A stretch of DNA of 64,000 bases, from contig JAMPKV010000016.1 of the NCBI GenBank assembly GCA_039962225.1, positions 1 to 64,000 of the forward strand. Direction: 5' to 3'. This stretch comes from Microcoleus sp. AS-A8 (GTDB lineage Bacteria > Cyanobacteriota > Cyanobacteriia > Cyanobacteriales > Coleofasciculaceae). The position numbers and the translations under genes were made by a program. Each line of letters starts with the position of its first letter. The first letter of the stretch is position 1. Positions 25,308-33,588 of this stretch are shown here, one piece after another. The notes under the pieces are model-generated. The model saw only the letters and a program-made list of their open reading frames with translations, made no database searches and was not told where the DNA came from.

Positions 25308-26708
25308 ATGCAGCTGAATGTACCTCTCAAGGCAATAGCAAAAACGTGGTTAATCAAACACATTGCAACGCATTTAAGAAAAATTCAGACTGACACGATC
25401 ACAGACGAATACAAAGAGTGGCGGCACCGCTTTCTTTTAGAAAGACTGCATTTGGCGGCGTGGATTACCCTGATTGCCTATCCCACGTTTGTGATCATGA
25501 GCCTGTTCGCCGCAGCAACGGTTAATGCCACAGGTGATCCGAGGGATGCCGTGAGTCAGGCACAAATATTGACGTGGCTAATCGATTTTGCAGCCACAGA
25601 GTTATGCGTCCTGCTGTGCTTGACTTTACTGAGAATCAAAAAAGCGCGTCGTTATCCAGAAGTCCTTTTTTTAGGCTTATCTTGGTCTATCACCTTGCTC
25701 TCACAAATCCAAGCCACGTTGCGAGGAGAAGCGCAACTCAATACTCTCTCTTGGTTCATGATGTTTCCCATTCAAGCGACACTGATACCAGTGCGCTGGA
25801 CTCTCCACCTCATTTCGCAGGTGGGTGCGGTGGGCTACTACTTTAGTATGAATCTGGTTTTTGGTCTCGTTGACCCTGATATTAAAAGAATACCCGTATC
25901 AGTTGTTAATGCCCAAGTAGCTTTGAGCTTTTTCTGGCTTTGCTTTATCTGCAACCTTGGGGTGTACTTATACGAACGACTCCAACAGAGAGAATTTGAA
26001 TCCCGTCAGCAGTTGCGTGTGTTTCTCCAGGCGGTTTCGCATGACTTGCGGAATCCTGTATTGGGGATATTAATGGTATTAAGGAATTTGCTCAAACAGC
26101 CGGGAGAAAAGGTATCGGTTGCTCGTTCTATCCTAGAGCGAATTGCCGAAAGTAGCGAGCGCCAACTAGAGCTGATCAACTCCCTGATTGAAACCCACGC
26201 CGCTGAAGTCCGGGGAGTTGTGGTTCACTGCCAACCGTTACAACTAAATTTGTTGGTTCAATCGGCGATCGCCGACTTGCAACCCATGCTCACCAAAGAA
26301 CAGGCGACTCTCACCAATCTCATCCCCAACGAACTTTCCCTCGTTAATGCCGATCCCTTACAACTATCGCGAGTTTATCAAAACTTGATCGCTAATGCGC
26401 TGAATCACAACCCACCTGGATTAAACATCAAGTTGGAGGCGAAGTTAGAAGGCGATTGGGTGCGCTGCACAGTGATGGATAATGGTGTGGGGATGAGTCC
26501 ACAGCAATGTGAGAAACTATTTGATTTATATTTTCGAGGCCAACAAAAACGTCACTCTGTTGGTTTAGGTTTAGGGCTTTATTTGTGTCGTCAAATCATA
26601 ACAGCACACGGTGGCGAAATTGGTGTTAATAGCTGTTTGGGAGAAGGGACAACATTCTGGTTTAAATTACCAATCGCCGTCTCGCCGCCCATTTCCTCTA
26701 TATCCTGA
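25308..26708 (+). CDS. membrane-bound sensor histidine kinase
   Basis: 466 residues. The N-terminal half (about 45-225) has about six hydrophobic helices (LAAWITLIAYPTFVIMSLFAA is the first) and no recognisable extracellular sensor, suggesting a signal from the membrane. A short coiled coil leads to HisKA with QAVSHDLRNPVLGILMVL, then HATPase_c with NLIANALNHNPPG, MDNGVGMS and GLGLGLYLCRQIITAHGGE. No response regulator gene is adjacent. Signal and partner are unknown. Confidence 0.87.
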   Translation: MQLNVPLKAIAKTWLIKHIATHLRKIQTDTITDEYKEWRHRFLLERLHLAAWITLIAYPTFVIMSLFAAATVNATGDPRDAVSQAQILTWLIDFAATELCVLLCLTLLRIKKARRYPEVLFLGLSWSITLLSQIQATLRGEAQLNTLSWFMMFPIQATLIPVRWTLHLISQVGAVGYYFSMNLVFGLVDPDIKRIPVSVVNAQVALSFFWLCFICNLGVYLYERLQQREFESRQQLRVFLQAVSHDLRNPVLGILMVLRNLLKQPGEKVSVARSILERIAESSERQLELINSLIETHAAEVRGVVVHCQPLQLNLLVQSAIADLQPMLTKEQATLTNLIPNELSLVNADPLQLSRVYQNLIANALNHNPPGLNIKLEAKLEGDWVRCTVMDNGVGMSPQQCEKLFDLYFRGQQKRHSVGLGLGLYLCRQIITAHGGEIGVNSCLGEGTTFWFKLPIAVSPPISSIS

Positions 26709-26721
26709 GGATATAGGAAAA

Positions 26722-26750
26722 GGCAGAAGGCAGAAGGCAGAAGGCAGAAG
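26722..26750. repeat. tandem GCAGAAG repeat
   Basis: About four copies of GCAGAAG(G) in a row directly after the kinase gene. The reverse complement of this tract (CTTCTGCC) accompanies the dispersed repeats near 1210, 61700 and 63560. Confidence 0.6.
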
Positions 26751-26805
26751 GTTTATTACTGATACGTGGTCATTTCATCTGGCATTGAAATACTAGATTT
26801 TTTTA

Positions 26806-26845
26806 ACGCAGAGGTCGCAAAGGGTCACGCCAAGGGGCGCAGAGT
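26806..26845. repeat. ACGCAGAGGTCGCAAAGG-type repeat
   Basis: A purine-rich intergenic repeat with GGTCGCAAAGGGTCACGCC and GGGGCGCAGAG, related to the ACAGAGGACACAGAG stretch at 6634. The remainder of 26709-27076 shows no gene. Confidence 0.4.
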
Positions 26846-27076
26846 TTTTGCACTTCAATCTAAGTTAAATCCAGTGTTAACGGAAATAATATGATGCTCT
26901 AAGAATTGGAGACAGCCGATAACGACCCACTTTAATTTTTGTATCTATTGCGGAAATTTTAGAGCAGGGATTGGAGAAGTCAATATTCTCCAAAGCTCCT
27001 CGTAAGAGTGAAGGAAGATAAGCATAAATACGCCGTTAAAACCACTAACAGATATAAAAAACACAGAGGGAATGCA

Positions 27077-29677
27077 ATGGGGGAAGCTCCAAGTCAACGT
27101 CAACCCAAAATCGCCGTTATTGCCGTTCACGGTGTTGCCGATCAATCACCCCATGATTCTGCACGAGCGATGGCAAATCTTCTTTTAAACTCCAAGCCGA
27201 CTGACAAGCAGATTCAATATACCCCTTTTGAAGAAAGCACCCTGCGGATTGGGGTTCGTCCAGTGATTGTGTCTCAAAATCCACCTAAGCTTGAGCCAGC
27301 ACCTAAACAGAACCCCATTCGAGCCGAACAGCTGCAAAACTGTGATCAAATTCCCGATGCTCAGCCAAACCATACAGAGTGTTTGACCCATATTGAAAAC
27401 ACGCTGGATCATAATGGTCATGAATTTATTTGGAAGCAGGTACATCAATACAAAGGTGAGGGGGTGAAATCGACTTACGAGACTGTGCGACTGGAGGGTT
27501 CACGTCTCGGACAAGGAAATCAGCCTCAACCCGATGTACATATCTACGAAATGTATTGGGCCGATCTCTCTCGATTGGGTACTGGCTTTGTCCGTATTCT
27601 GGGAGAATTTTATCAACTGTTATTTCACTTGAGCAGTCTCGGCGTTCATGCGGTGGAGTCGGCTGACAAGGAGTATAAAAATACAGGGTGGAAGTGGTAT
27701 AGCAAGACGCAAGCCGCAGCAGCGCAAGTGCTGTCTATGCTTATTCCGATTCTGAATCTGTACCTGCTGTTAATAGCGCCCATCACTCTTCCAGGCAATA
27801 TTCCGGCTCAATACTTACCCATCATTGCCCTGTGTTCTTTGGCGATTATTAGCGCTGCCTTGAGTGCCTATGGGTTATTTTGGCCTAACCCAAAGACACC
27901 TTTTTGGTTGTGGGCTATACCCCCTGTTTTGTTAGCACTAGGGGTGATAGGACTGGGTTACTTTCTGCTCAAGGGAAGTTTTAACCCGTGGATGCCGCTC
28001 GGTTATTACCGATTTCTGGCTTTTGCATGGTGTGCCTTATCCGCTTTCATCATGTTACTGCTCATGGGAGAGTACGCACGTCGTCGTCCTCATGCAGATA
28101 AAGTTGCGCTATGGATAGGCGTATTTTTGGCAGGAATCATCACAAAACTGCTGTTATCTGCTCAAGATTCCCATCAAGGAATTACCGATGCAGCCTTTAA
28201 AACAGTTGAGGTGATTTACATTGGTTTGTTTCTTTGCTGGTGTGCGTTTTTTATTTTACAAATTGCAGCAGGATTGTTAGGTTGCATAGCGGTATGGACA
28301 AGCACGGCTAACCACCCTAACCTTGAGAATGAAGATAATCAGGGATGTCGCGAACGTGCAGAGCGTGCAGCTTGGACAGGACGTATTACACTGGCAGTGC
28401 CTTCAGCTTTATTTATCGTTGTGACTTTAACGCTCTTAGGTGCCCTTGATCGGGTGGGTTCTCGCTTATTACCCAAGGCTCACTTCTACACTCCACGGTT
28501 CCAGTTCCCTATCCCTCATCAGAACCCAATTTCCTTTTCAGGGCCAGAGTTTATTCATCAGCTGATTATTGCTGCGGCTTCACCAGCTTTTGTCGTTGTA
28601 CTCGGCTGCATCTTACTAACCGTACTTATGGCCTTGTGGTCGCTTTTTCCCATGGCTTGGGCTGAAGTTCGTTCCCCTAAATCGGAGGATCGAGTCTCTG
28701 AGTTGTTTGGGCAGTGGCTGACGAATGGGTTCCAATTAATGAATGGGTGGGGCAACTGCTTTGTTGTTTGCATGGCGATTGTATTTCCCTTGGGATACCT
28801 TTATTACCTCCTGAACCCCCAAATTGCCGCTTACTCCTGGATCACTGAAGAGATTTTAGGAATATTCGCTACATTCCTGGTTGCCTCTACAACGAGTTTA
28901 TTGGCCTTTCGGGGCCGATTAGATACGCTATTGTTGGGGTTCCGGAGCGTACTGGATACCACCCTTGATGTTGATAATTACATGCGCTTACACCCCCTGG
29001 ATAATAACCCAAGCGCTCGCATCTATTCCCGCTATGTTTCTGTGCTGCGTTACCTTTGTTGCTGGAAAGATCCACGGGATGAGCAAGGATATGATGCCAT
29101 ATTAATCGTGGCTCATAGCCAGGGAACTGTAATCACCGCCGACCTCTTGCGCTTTCTCCAACGTGAAACTAAACGTGAAACTGACCCCGCACTTGACAGG
29201 TTAGTGAATGGCAATCTGCCCATTTACTTTTTCACAATGGGTTGTCCACTCCGCCAGCTTTACGGTATCAGTTTTCCCCATCTATACAACTGGGCGCGTC
29301 ACTATGACCAATCTCCCTGGACGCTAAAGCCACACAAGCCTCAGCATATTTATAACAATCAGAAGCCAAATCCCAAGGAGCTGCTAGGAATCACTCGTTG
29401 GGTCAACACGTTCCGCAGTGGGGACTATATTGGACGCTATTTGTGGCGCAGTGATATCTGCGATTACCAGTGGTGTAAACCTGCTGTAGGGGATGATGAA
29501 CATACGACTGGGAGTGGTGATCGCGATCGCCCTGCCTCTATTTCAGAAGATCAGAACCGTACCCGACGGGAATTCTGTCTGGGTGGTGGTGCCCATACCC
29601 ATTATTGGGATGGCACCTCATCAGAGGTGGCAGCACAAATAGACCAATTAATTCGCGAAGCCTGTTTTAAAGTATGA
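27077..29677 (+). CDS. polytopic membrane protein with split alpha/beta-hydrolase motifs
   Basis: 866 residues from the ATG at 27077, which follows GAGGGA; a GTG at 27008 also opens the frame. An N-terminal strand plus VHGVADQSPHDSARAMA looks like the HG oxyanion-hole start of a serine hydrolase. About ten hydrophobic helices occupy roughly residues 225-625. After them, ILIVAHSQGTVITADLL gives a nucleophile elbow (Ser681), and near the C-terminus AHTHYWDG could provide the catalytic histidine. So one hydrolase domain appears split around a membrane module. Lipase, esterase or acyltransferase activity is inference; I know no named family with this layout. Confidence 0.75.
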   Translation: MGEAPSQRQPKIAVIAVHGVADQSPHDSARAMANLLLNSKPTDKQIQYTPFEESTLRIGVRPVIVSQNPPKLEPAPKQNPIRAEQLQNCDQIPDAQPNHTECLTHIENTLDHNGHEFIWKQVHQYKGEGVKSTYETVRLEGSRLGQGNQPQPDVHIYEMYWADLSRLGTGFVRILGEFYQLLFHLSSLGVHAVESADKEYKNTGWKWYSKTQAAAAQVLSMLIPILNLYLLLIAPITLPGNIPAQYLPIIALCSLAIISAALSAYGLFWPNPKTPFWLWAIPPVLLALGVIGLGYFLLKGSFNPWMPLGYYRFLAFAWCALSAFIMLLLMGEYARRRPHADKVALWIGVFLAGIITKLLLSAQDSHQGITDAAFKTVEVIYIGLFLCWCAFFILQIAAGLLGCIAVWTSTANHPNLENEDNQGCRERAERAAWTGRITLAVPSALFIVVTLTLLGALDRVGSRLLPKAHFYTPRFQFPIPHQNPISFSGPEFIHQLIIAAASPAFVVVLGCILLTVLMALWSLFPMAWAEVRSPKSEDRVSELFGQWLTNGFQLMNGWGNCFVVCMAIVFPLGYLYYLLNPQIAAYSWITEEILGIFATFLVASTTSLLAFRGRLDTLLLGFRSVLDTTLDVDNYMRLHPLDNNPSARIYSRYVSVLRYLCCWKDPRDEQGYDAILIVAHSQGTVITADLLRFLQRETKRETDPALDRLVNGNLPIYFFTMGCPLRQLYGISFPHLYNWARHYDQSPWTLKPHKPQHIYNNQKPNPKELLGITRWVNTFRSGDYIGRYLWRSDICDYQWCKPAVGDDEHTTGSGDRDRPASISEDQNRTRREFCLGGGAHTHYWDGTSSEVAAQIDQLIREACFKV

Positions 29678-29797
29678 ACTCTGAAAACGCTTCCTACTTC
29701 ATGGTGCTCAGGGATTGAACAAGAGAGATTATCGCGACAATTGAGTATCATCAACAGTATGAGAAATTGAACAGAACGCACCCGTAGAAGCAGCCGC

Positions 29798-30328
29798 GTG
29801 AATAGTCCTGAAACAGTAACCTTTGAAGAAGCGATCGCATTCACCCAGTCTTTAATGTCCCAAATGGCGGCGGGTGAACTATCAACACCAGAAATTTCTG
29901 ATGCGATTGCCCAATTAGTGAAAAGTGAAAACGGTGCCAGAGGTTTTTTTGTCACTTACCTCACCTCGGAGGGAACGTTAGCGGATAATCCCTCACCTCA
30001 AGTGATTCAGGCATTACAATCATCGCCCGATATTGTGGCAGAACTTTTGGTGAAAAATTTGGCAATGTCAGCCGCACAAGCTGTAACTCATCGCCGCAAG
30101 GGCAACGAAGAGATGGCTCAAAGGTCTGATCGAGTGCGATCGCGAACAACCCACCTCATAGAACAGCTTAAACTCCCTCAGGTGCAAGAGCGTTCTCTTG
30201 CCTTGCATGAAAGTGCCGCGACAGGAGAAGGTTCCTACCAAACATTTCTCCAACGCTGGGGCTACGACGCTCAACAACGGCAGGTTATTAGCGAGGCTCT
30301 AGAACAATTAACCAAACAGCATGATTAA
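29798..30328 (+). CDS. hypothetical protein upstream of sbcD
   Basis: 176 residues from a GTG start. Mostly helical and acidic, with LMSQMAAGELSTPEISDAIA and IEQLKLPQVQERSLALHE. No membrane segment and no metal motif. Its last 8 bp overlap the start of the SbcD-like gene, so the two are translationally coupled and probably act together. I do not recognise the family. Confidence 0.7.
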   Translation: MNSPETVTFEEAIAFTQSLMSQMAAGELSTPEISDAIAQLVKSENGARGFFVTYLTSEGTLADNPSPQVIQALQSSPDIVAELLVKNLAMSAAQAVTHRRKGNEEMAQRSDRVRSRTTHLIEQLKLPQVQERSLALHESAATGEGSYQTFLQRWGYDAQQRQVISEALEQLTKQHD

Positions 30329-31646
30329 AATCCTTCACCTATCCGATATCCACATGGGAAGTGGGTTTTCCCACGGACGGATTAACCCCACCACGGGTTT
30401 GAATACACGTTTAGAAGATTTTGTCAATACTCTTTCGATCTGTATTGACCGAGCCATTTCTGAACCTGTCGATCTTGTGTTATTCGGAGGAGATGCCTTT
30501 CCCGATGCGACACCGCCCCCTTATGTTCAGGAAGCCTTTGCCAGCCAGTTTCGCCGCTTGGTGGATGCCGAAATTCCCACCGTGCTGCTAGTGGGCAACC
30601 ATGACCAGCATTCCCAAGGTCAAGGGGGGGCTAGTTTATGCATCTATCGTACTTTAGGTGTGCCTGGATTTGTCGTCGGGGATGCGATCGCCACTCACCG
30701 TATCCAAACCGTCAACGGCCTCGTCCAGGTGATTACCCTCCCTTGGCTGACTCGTTCCACCCTCCTGACTCGCCCAGAAACCGAAGGTTTAGCGCTTGCT
30801 GAGGTCAATGATTTATTAACCCAGCGCCTCGACCCAGTATTAGAAGCTGAAATTCGGCGTCTTGACCCAGAAGTGCCAACCGTTCTTCTGGCTCACTTAA
30901 TGGCAGACCGCGCTAACTTAGGAGCTGAGCGTTTCCTAGCAGTGGGCAAGGGTTTCACAATTCCCCTTTCCATGCTGACGCGCCCTTGCTTTGACTATGT
31001 AGCTCTGGGACACGTCCACCGACATCAAAATCTCAACCCCTCCAATGACCCGCCTGTCATTTACCCTGGCAGCATTGAGCGGGTAGACTTCAGTGAAGAA
31101 AAAGAAGATAAGGGTTATGTGCTAGTTGAGTTGGCACGAGGTCGTGCTCAGTGGGAATTTTGTCCGTTGCCAGTACGTCCTTTCCGGACAATCGAGATGG
31201 ATGTTTCTGAAGCTACCGAGCCTCAAAGCGCATTAATTAAAGCGATTGGCAAAAAGAAGATTCAAGATGCCGTCGTGCGGCTGATATACAAGCTGCGTTC
31301 TGAACAACTGGACTTAATCGACAATACTGCTATCCATCAATCCTTGAGTGACGCCCACAGCTACAGCATTCGCCCGGAGTTAATCAGTCAGCTAGCTCGT
31401 CCTCGCTTACCCGAACTGGGTGTCGGGAGTAGCATTAACCCGATGGATGCTCTGTGTACCTATTTAGAAAACCGTCAAGACCTCAAGGATATCTCTAAGG
31501 AGATGATGGAGGCGGCCCATCGGTTACTGGCCGGGGAGAATGAAACTTGGTTAGACATCGCTGATCTGGAGGCCGTACAGCTTAGTCAAAATCAAAGCAG
31601 CCAACAGATGGGGGAGAACACGAATACCCAACTGCGGCTGCTTTAG
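30321..31646 (+). CDS. sbcD: SbcD/Mre11-like metallophosphoesterase nuclease
   Basis: A 441-residue calcineurin-fold protein like SbcD, the nuclease subunit of SbcCD that opens DNA hairpins and processes ends. Metal-site motifs are in order: LSDIHMG (8-14), GGDAFPD, VGNHDQH, AHLMAD and ALGHVHRHQ. The remaining 200 residues cover the capping domain and a C-terminal extension. No SbcC-like ATPase gene lies nearby; the coupled upstream gene is an unknown. It might act alone or with a distant SbcC. The family is certain, the exact subunit role less so. Confidence 0.85.
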   Translation: MIKILHLSDIHMGSGFSHGRINPTTGLNTRLEDFVNTLSICIDRAISEPVDLVLFGGDAFPDATPPPYVQEAFASQFRRLVDAEIPTVLLVGNHDQHSQGQGGASLCIYRTLGVPGFVVGDAIATHRIQTVNGLVQVITLPWLTRSTLLTRPETEGLALAEVNDLLTQRLDPVLEAEIRRLDPEVPTVLLAHLMADRANLGAERFLAVGKGFTIPLSMLTRPCFDYVALGHVHRHQNLNPSNDPPVIYPGSIERVDFSEEKEDKGYVLVELARGRAQWEFCPLPVRPFRTIEMDVSEATEPQSALIKAIGKKKIQDAVVRLIYKLRSEQLDLIDNTAIHQSLSDAHSYSIRPELISQLARPRLPELGVGSSINPMDALCTYLENRQDLKDISKEMMEAAHRLLAGENETWLDIADLEAVQLSQNQSSQQMGENTNTQLRLL

Positions 31647-31702
31647 AGGTTTTGGCACAATATGTCTCTAGCTTAGAGAGACAGTTTTAGAGATTATTGA
31701 GA

Positions 31703-31939
31703 TTAGGGAGAAGGTGTACCTGTACCTGCTGGGGTCTCTGCTGGAGTCGTTGTGGTCGCAGGGGTCTCTGCCGGAGTAGTCGTTTCTGCGGGGGTCTCTG
31801 CTGGGGAAATGGTACCTGCCGGAGTAGTGGTATCCGTCGGTGTTTCTTCTTTTGGCTGGCAGGCGGCTAGCGTTGTCACCATGCCCAGTAGAACTAGAAC
31901 GAAGATTTTTGATTTCACAGTAAACATCCTCACATTCAT
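31703..31939 (-). CDS. small Thr/Pro/Ala-rich lipoprotein
   Basis: 78 residues. A hydrophobic signal (IFVLVLLGMVTTLAACQ) ends in the lipobox LAAC, giving a lipid-anchored mature peptide of about 48 residues. The rest is almost only Thr, Pro, Ala and Glu, in TTPAETPA-like repeats, so it is an extended, disordered tail. The ATG at 31927 is an alternative start. The function is unknown; low complexity limits homology inference. Confidence 0.7.
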   Translation of the reverse strand: MNVRMFTVKSKIFVLVLLGMVTTLAACQPKEETPTDTTTPAGTISPAETPAETTTPAETPATTTTPAETPAGTGTPSP

Positions 31940-32072
31940 TTCAAGTTTTCGGCGGCTCTCCTATCCTGACAGAAATGTTAAGTTCATTTCACATTTCCAG
32001 GAAAGGACTTTCTGGGGTATTTTCTACTACTCTAGTTACATATAGCAATACCCTAGTCAAAAATACCTAACG

Positions 32073-32260
32073 TTGCAGGCTTCGCTAGGGACGATGCTAG
32101 CTCAAGGCGATGGTACCCCCCCCCATCAGGGTGGCCATCCTCAATGTCTTACCTCTCCTTGTAACAGGGAGACGCTATTACTTACCGATAGTCCTTCTAT
32201 CCGTCCGGACTCTTTCGGCGGCTATCTTGACTCCGCCAGAGGGATACCCGGAAAAAATTT
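32073..32260. other. compact intergenic segment, possible structured RNA or gene remnant
   Basis: Within the 474-bp gap 31940-32413 this segment stands out by higher GC, a run of nine Cs (32108-32116), and several short inverted repeats such as CTCC...GGGAG and CCGCC...GGCGG. Neither strand gives a convincing protein. I cannot match it to a known RNA family; it may be an RNA gene or a decayed coding fragment. Confidence 0.3.
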
Positions 32261-32413
32261 AGAATTAAAGAGTTAATACACAAATGACCTACAGGCTATC
32301 GGCTGGCTAGAGTTAATCATGTAAACAAATAGCCGTTTTTCACTGTTTGGGGTTCTCCCCAACGATAGAGTTTTCATTTAAAATCCAATAGTGTTCTTTT
32401 GACACGCTCCCCT

Positions 32414-32854
32414 ATGTCTCGGATGTACAAACTTCTATCGGTTGTCTTAGTGACCACAACTTTATTCATGGGTCTGATGGAACGCTACCCCATTGCAACG
32501 GCGGGGACTTGTGTGGCGCGTAGCAGTTGTGGGCAGCAGCCCATCAAGTTTATACCGGGACAACGCATTACTGTTGAAGTTGTTAACTTGACTCAACGTG
32601 CAGTTCAGTTGCAAAAAATAGCTGGTACTAACCCTGTTGCTATTCGTCCGGGACAGGTGCTGTCTTTTGGACGGGGAGGTAGGACAGAACCTAATTTCTC
32701 GGTAGTGGTATGGGATGCGATCGGAGTCCCACTGAAGGTGAATATCCTGAAACCCAAAGCTAGAACTCTACGGATAGAAGTGCGTCTCGGTGGGCGTCCT
32801 CCAGGCGATCGCTCCATTTATCTTAAAGATGATGGTCGAGTTGGGGTTTTCTAA
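32414..32854 (+). CDS. secreted hypothetical protein, 146 residues
   Basis: The N-terminal hydrophobic stretch KLLSVVLVTTTLFMGLM ends near ATAGT, a plausible signal peptide. Two cysteines (TCVARSSCG) follow at once. The mature part looks like a small beta-sandwich: ITVEVVNLTQRAVQLQKI, then VAIRPGQVLSFGRGG and TLRIEVRLGG. The frame opens at TTG 32399; ATGs at 32414 and 32423 are likelier starts. The pattern is that of a cyanobacterial exported family of unknown role. Confidence 0.65.
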   Translation: MSRMYKLLSVVLVTTTLFMGLMERYPIATAGTCVARSSCGQQPIKFIPGQRITVEVVNLTQRAVQLQKIAGTNPVAIRPGQVLSFGRGGRTEPNFSVVVWDAIGVPLKVNILKPKARTLRIEVRLGGRPPGDRSIYLKDDGRVGVF

Positions 32855-33023
32855 ATTCCACAGGCACTCTTATTATTACCCACATTCTTACCCATAGGGA
32901 GCGATGCTTCTAAATCTTGTACTTTAGAGCAACTCCGTCTCCGGTTGCACAATGGAGGAAATCACTCATTGAGATTTGTTTTGTTGCTACTATTGTTTAA
33001 ACAATTGATTTCAGCGTTCAGGG

Positions 33024-33053
33024 GTAGCCAAGATATATCTATATCTTGGCTAC
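33024..33053. terminator. strong 13-bp hairpin between convergent genes
   Basis: GTAGCCAAGATAT and ATATCTTGGCTAC pair perfectly around ATCT. It lies between the plus-strand secreted protein (ends 32854) and the minus-strand PAAR gene (ends 33077), so it can stop transcription from both sides and marks the end of the injection-system operon. The U-tract on either side is poor. Confidence 0.75.
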
Positions 33054-33076
33054 TTGTTATATGTGGGAATTCGACA

Positions 33077-33574
33077 CTACCCACCAATCAGAACAGTGGG
33101 ACAGCCCTGAACAATTTTATTGGGTGGGCCAACAGCTTCCACAATGGTGTCACCCATACGACAGGCTGGGAGATTGTTAATTAAAACAGTGGCGCTGCCA
33201 TCAATAACCACACCAGGCCCATGGGGCGGAAGGGGCAAAGGTGTAGTACATAGATGAATATCTGCACCACCTGCACTACCCTTAATGGCGCTGCTCATCG
33301 TTGCCGCCGTCGTCGCCTTCGTGGTTTCCTCCGCCGTCTTCGCCCCAGGAGCACCTGGCGTACCCGCAGCAGCAAGTGTAGCTGCCTCAGCCGTTCGGAT
33401 AGCCATGTCAGCCGCTTGCTTAGCCGATTGCAATGCGGCTGCTCCTGCTAGGGGTATACCCCGCCATGCAGGTAAACCACCAATGAACACATTGAGGCTA
33501 CCGGGACTTCCAGTCAAAGCGGGGGGAAACGGATGCGCGACCGTATCGGTAATTCTAGCAGCGGGTCTGCTCAT
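33077..33574 (-). CDS. PAAR-domain spike tip protein of an eCIS
   Basis: A 165-residue PAAR protein (Afp10/Pvc10 role): the sharp tip sitting on the VgrG-like spike. N-terminal PAAR half MSRPAARITDTVAHP with NVFIGGLPAWR; C-terminal half HLCTTPLPLPPHGPGVVIDG, VLINNLPACRMGDTI and CPTVLIGG, with His and Cys residues placed to bind zinc. An Ala/Thr-rich helical insert (about 45-100) separates the halves and is longer than in minimal PAAR proteins. AGGAG ribosome-binding site; it begins 14 bp after the VgrG stop. Last gene of the operon. Confidence 0.9.
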   Translation of the reverse strand: MSRPAARITDTVAHPFPPALTGSPGSLNVFIGGLPAWRGIPLAGAAALQSAKQAADMAIRTAEAATLAAAGTPGAPGAKTAEETTKATTAATMSSAIKGSAGGADIHLCTTPLPLPPHGPGVVIDGSATVLINNLPACRMGDTIVEAVGPPNKIVQGCPTVLIGG

Positions 33575-33588
33575 AAGAACTCCTGTTT

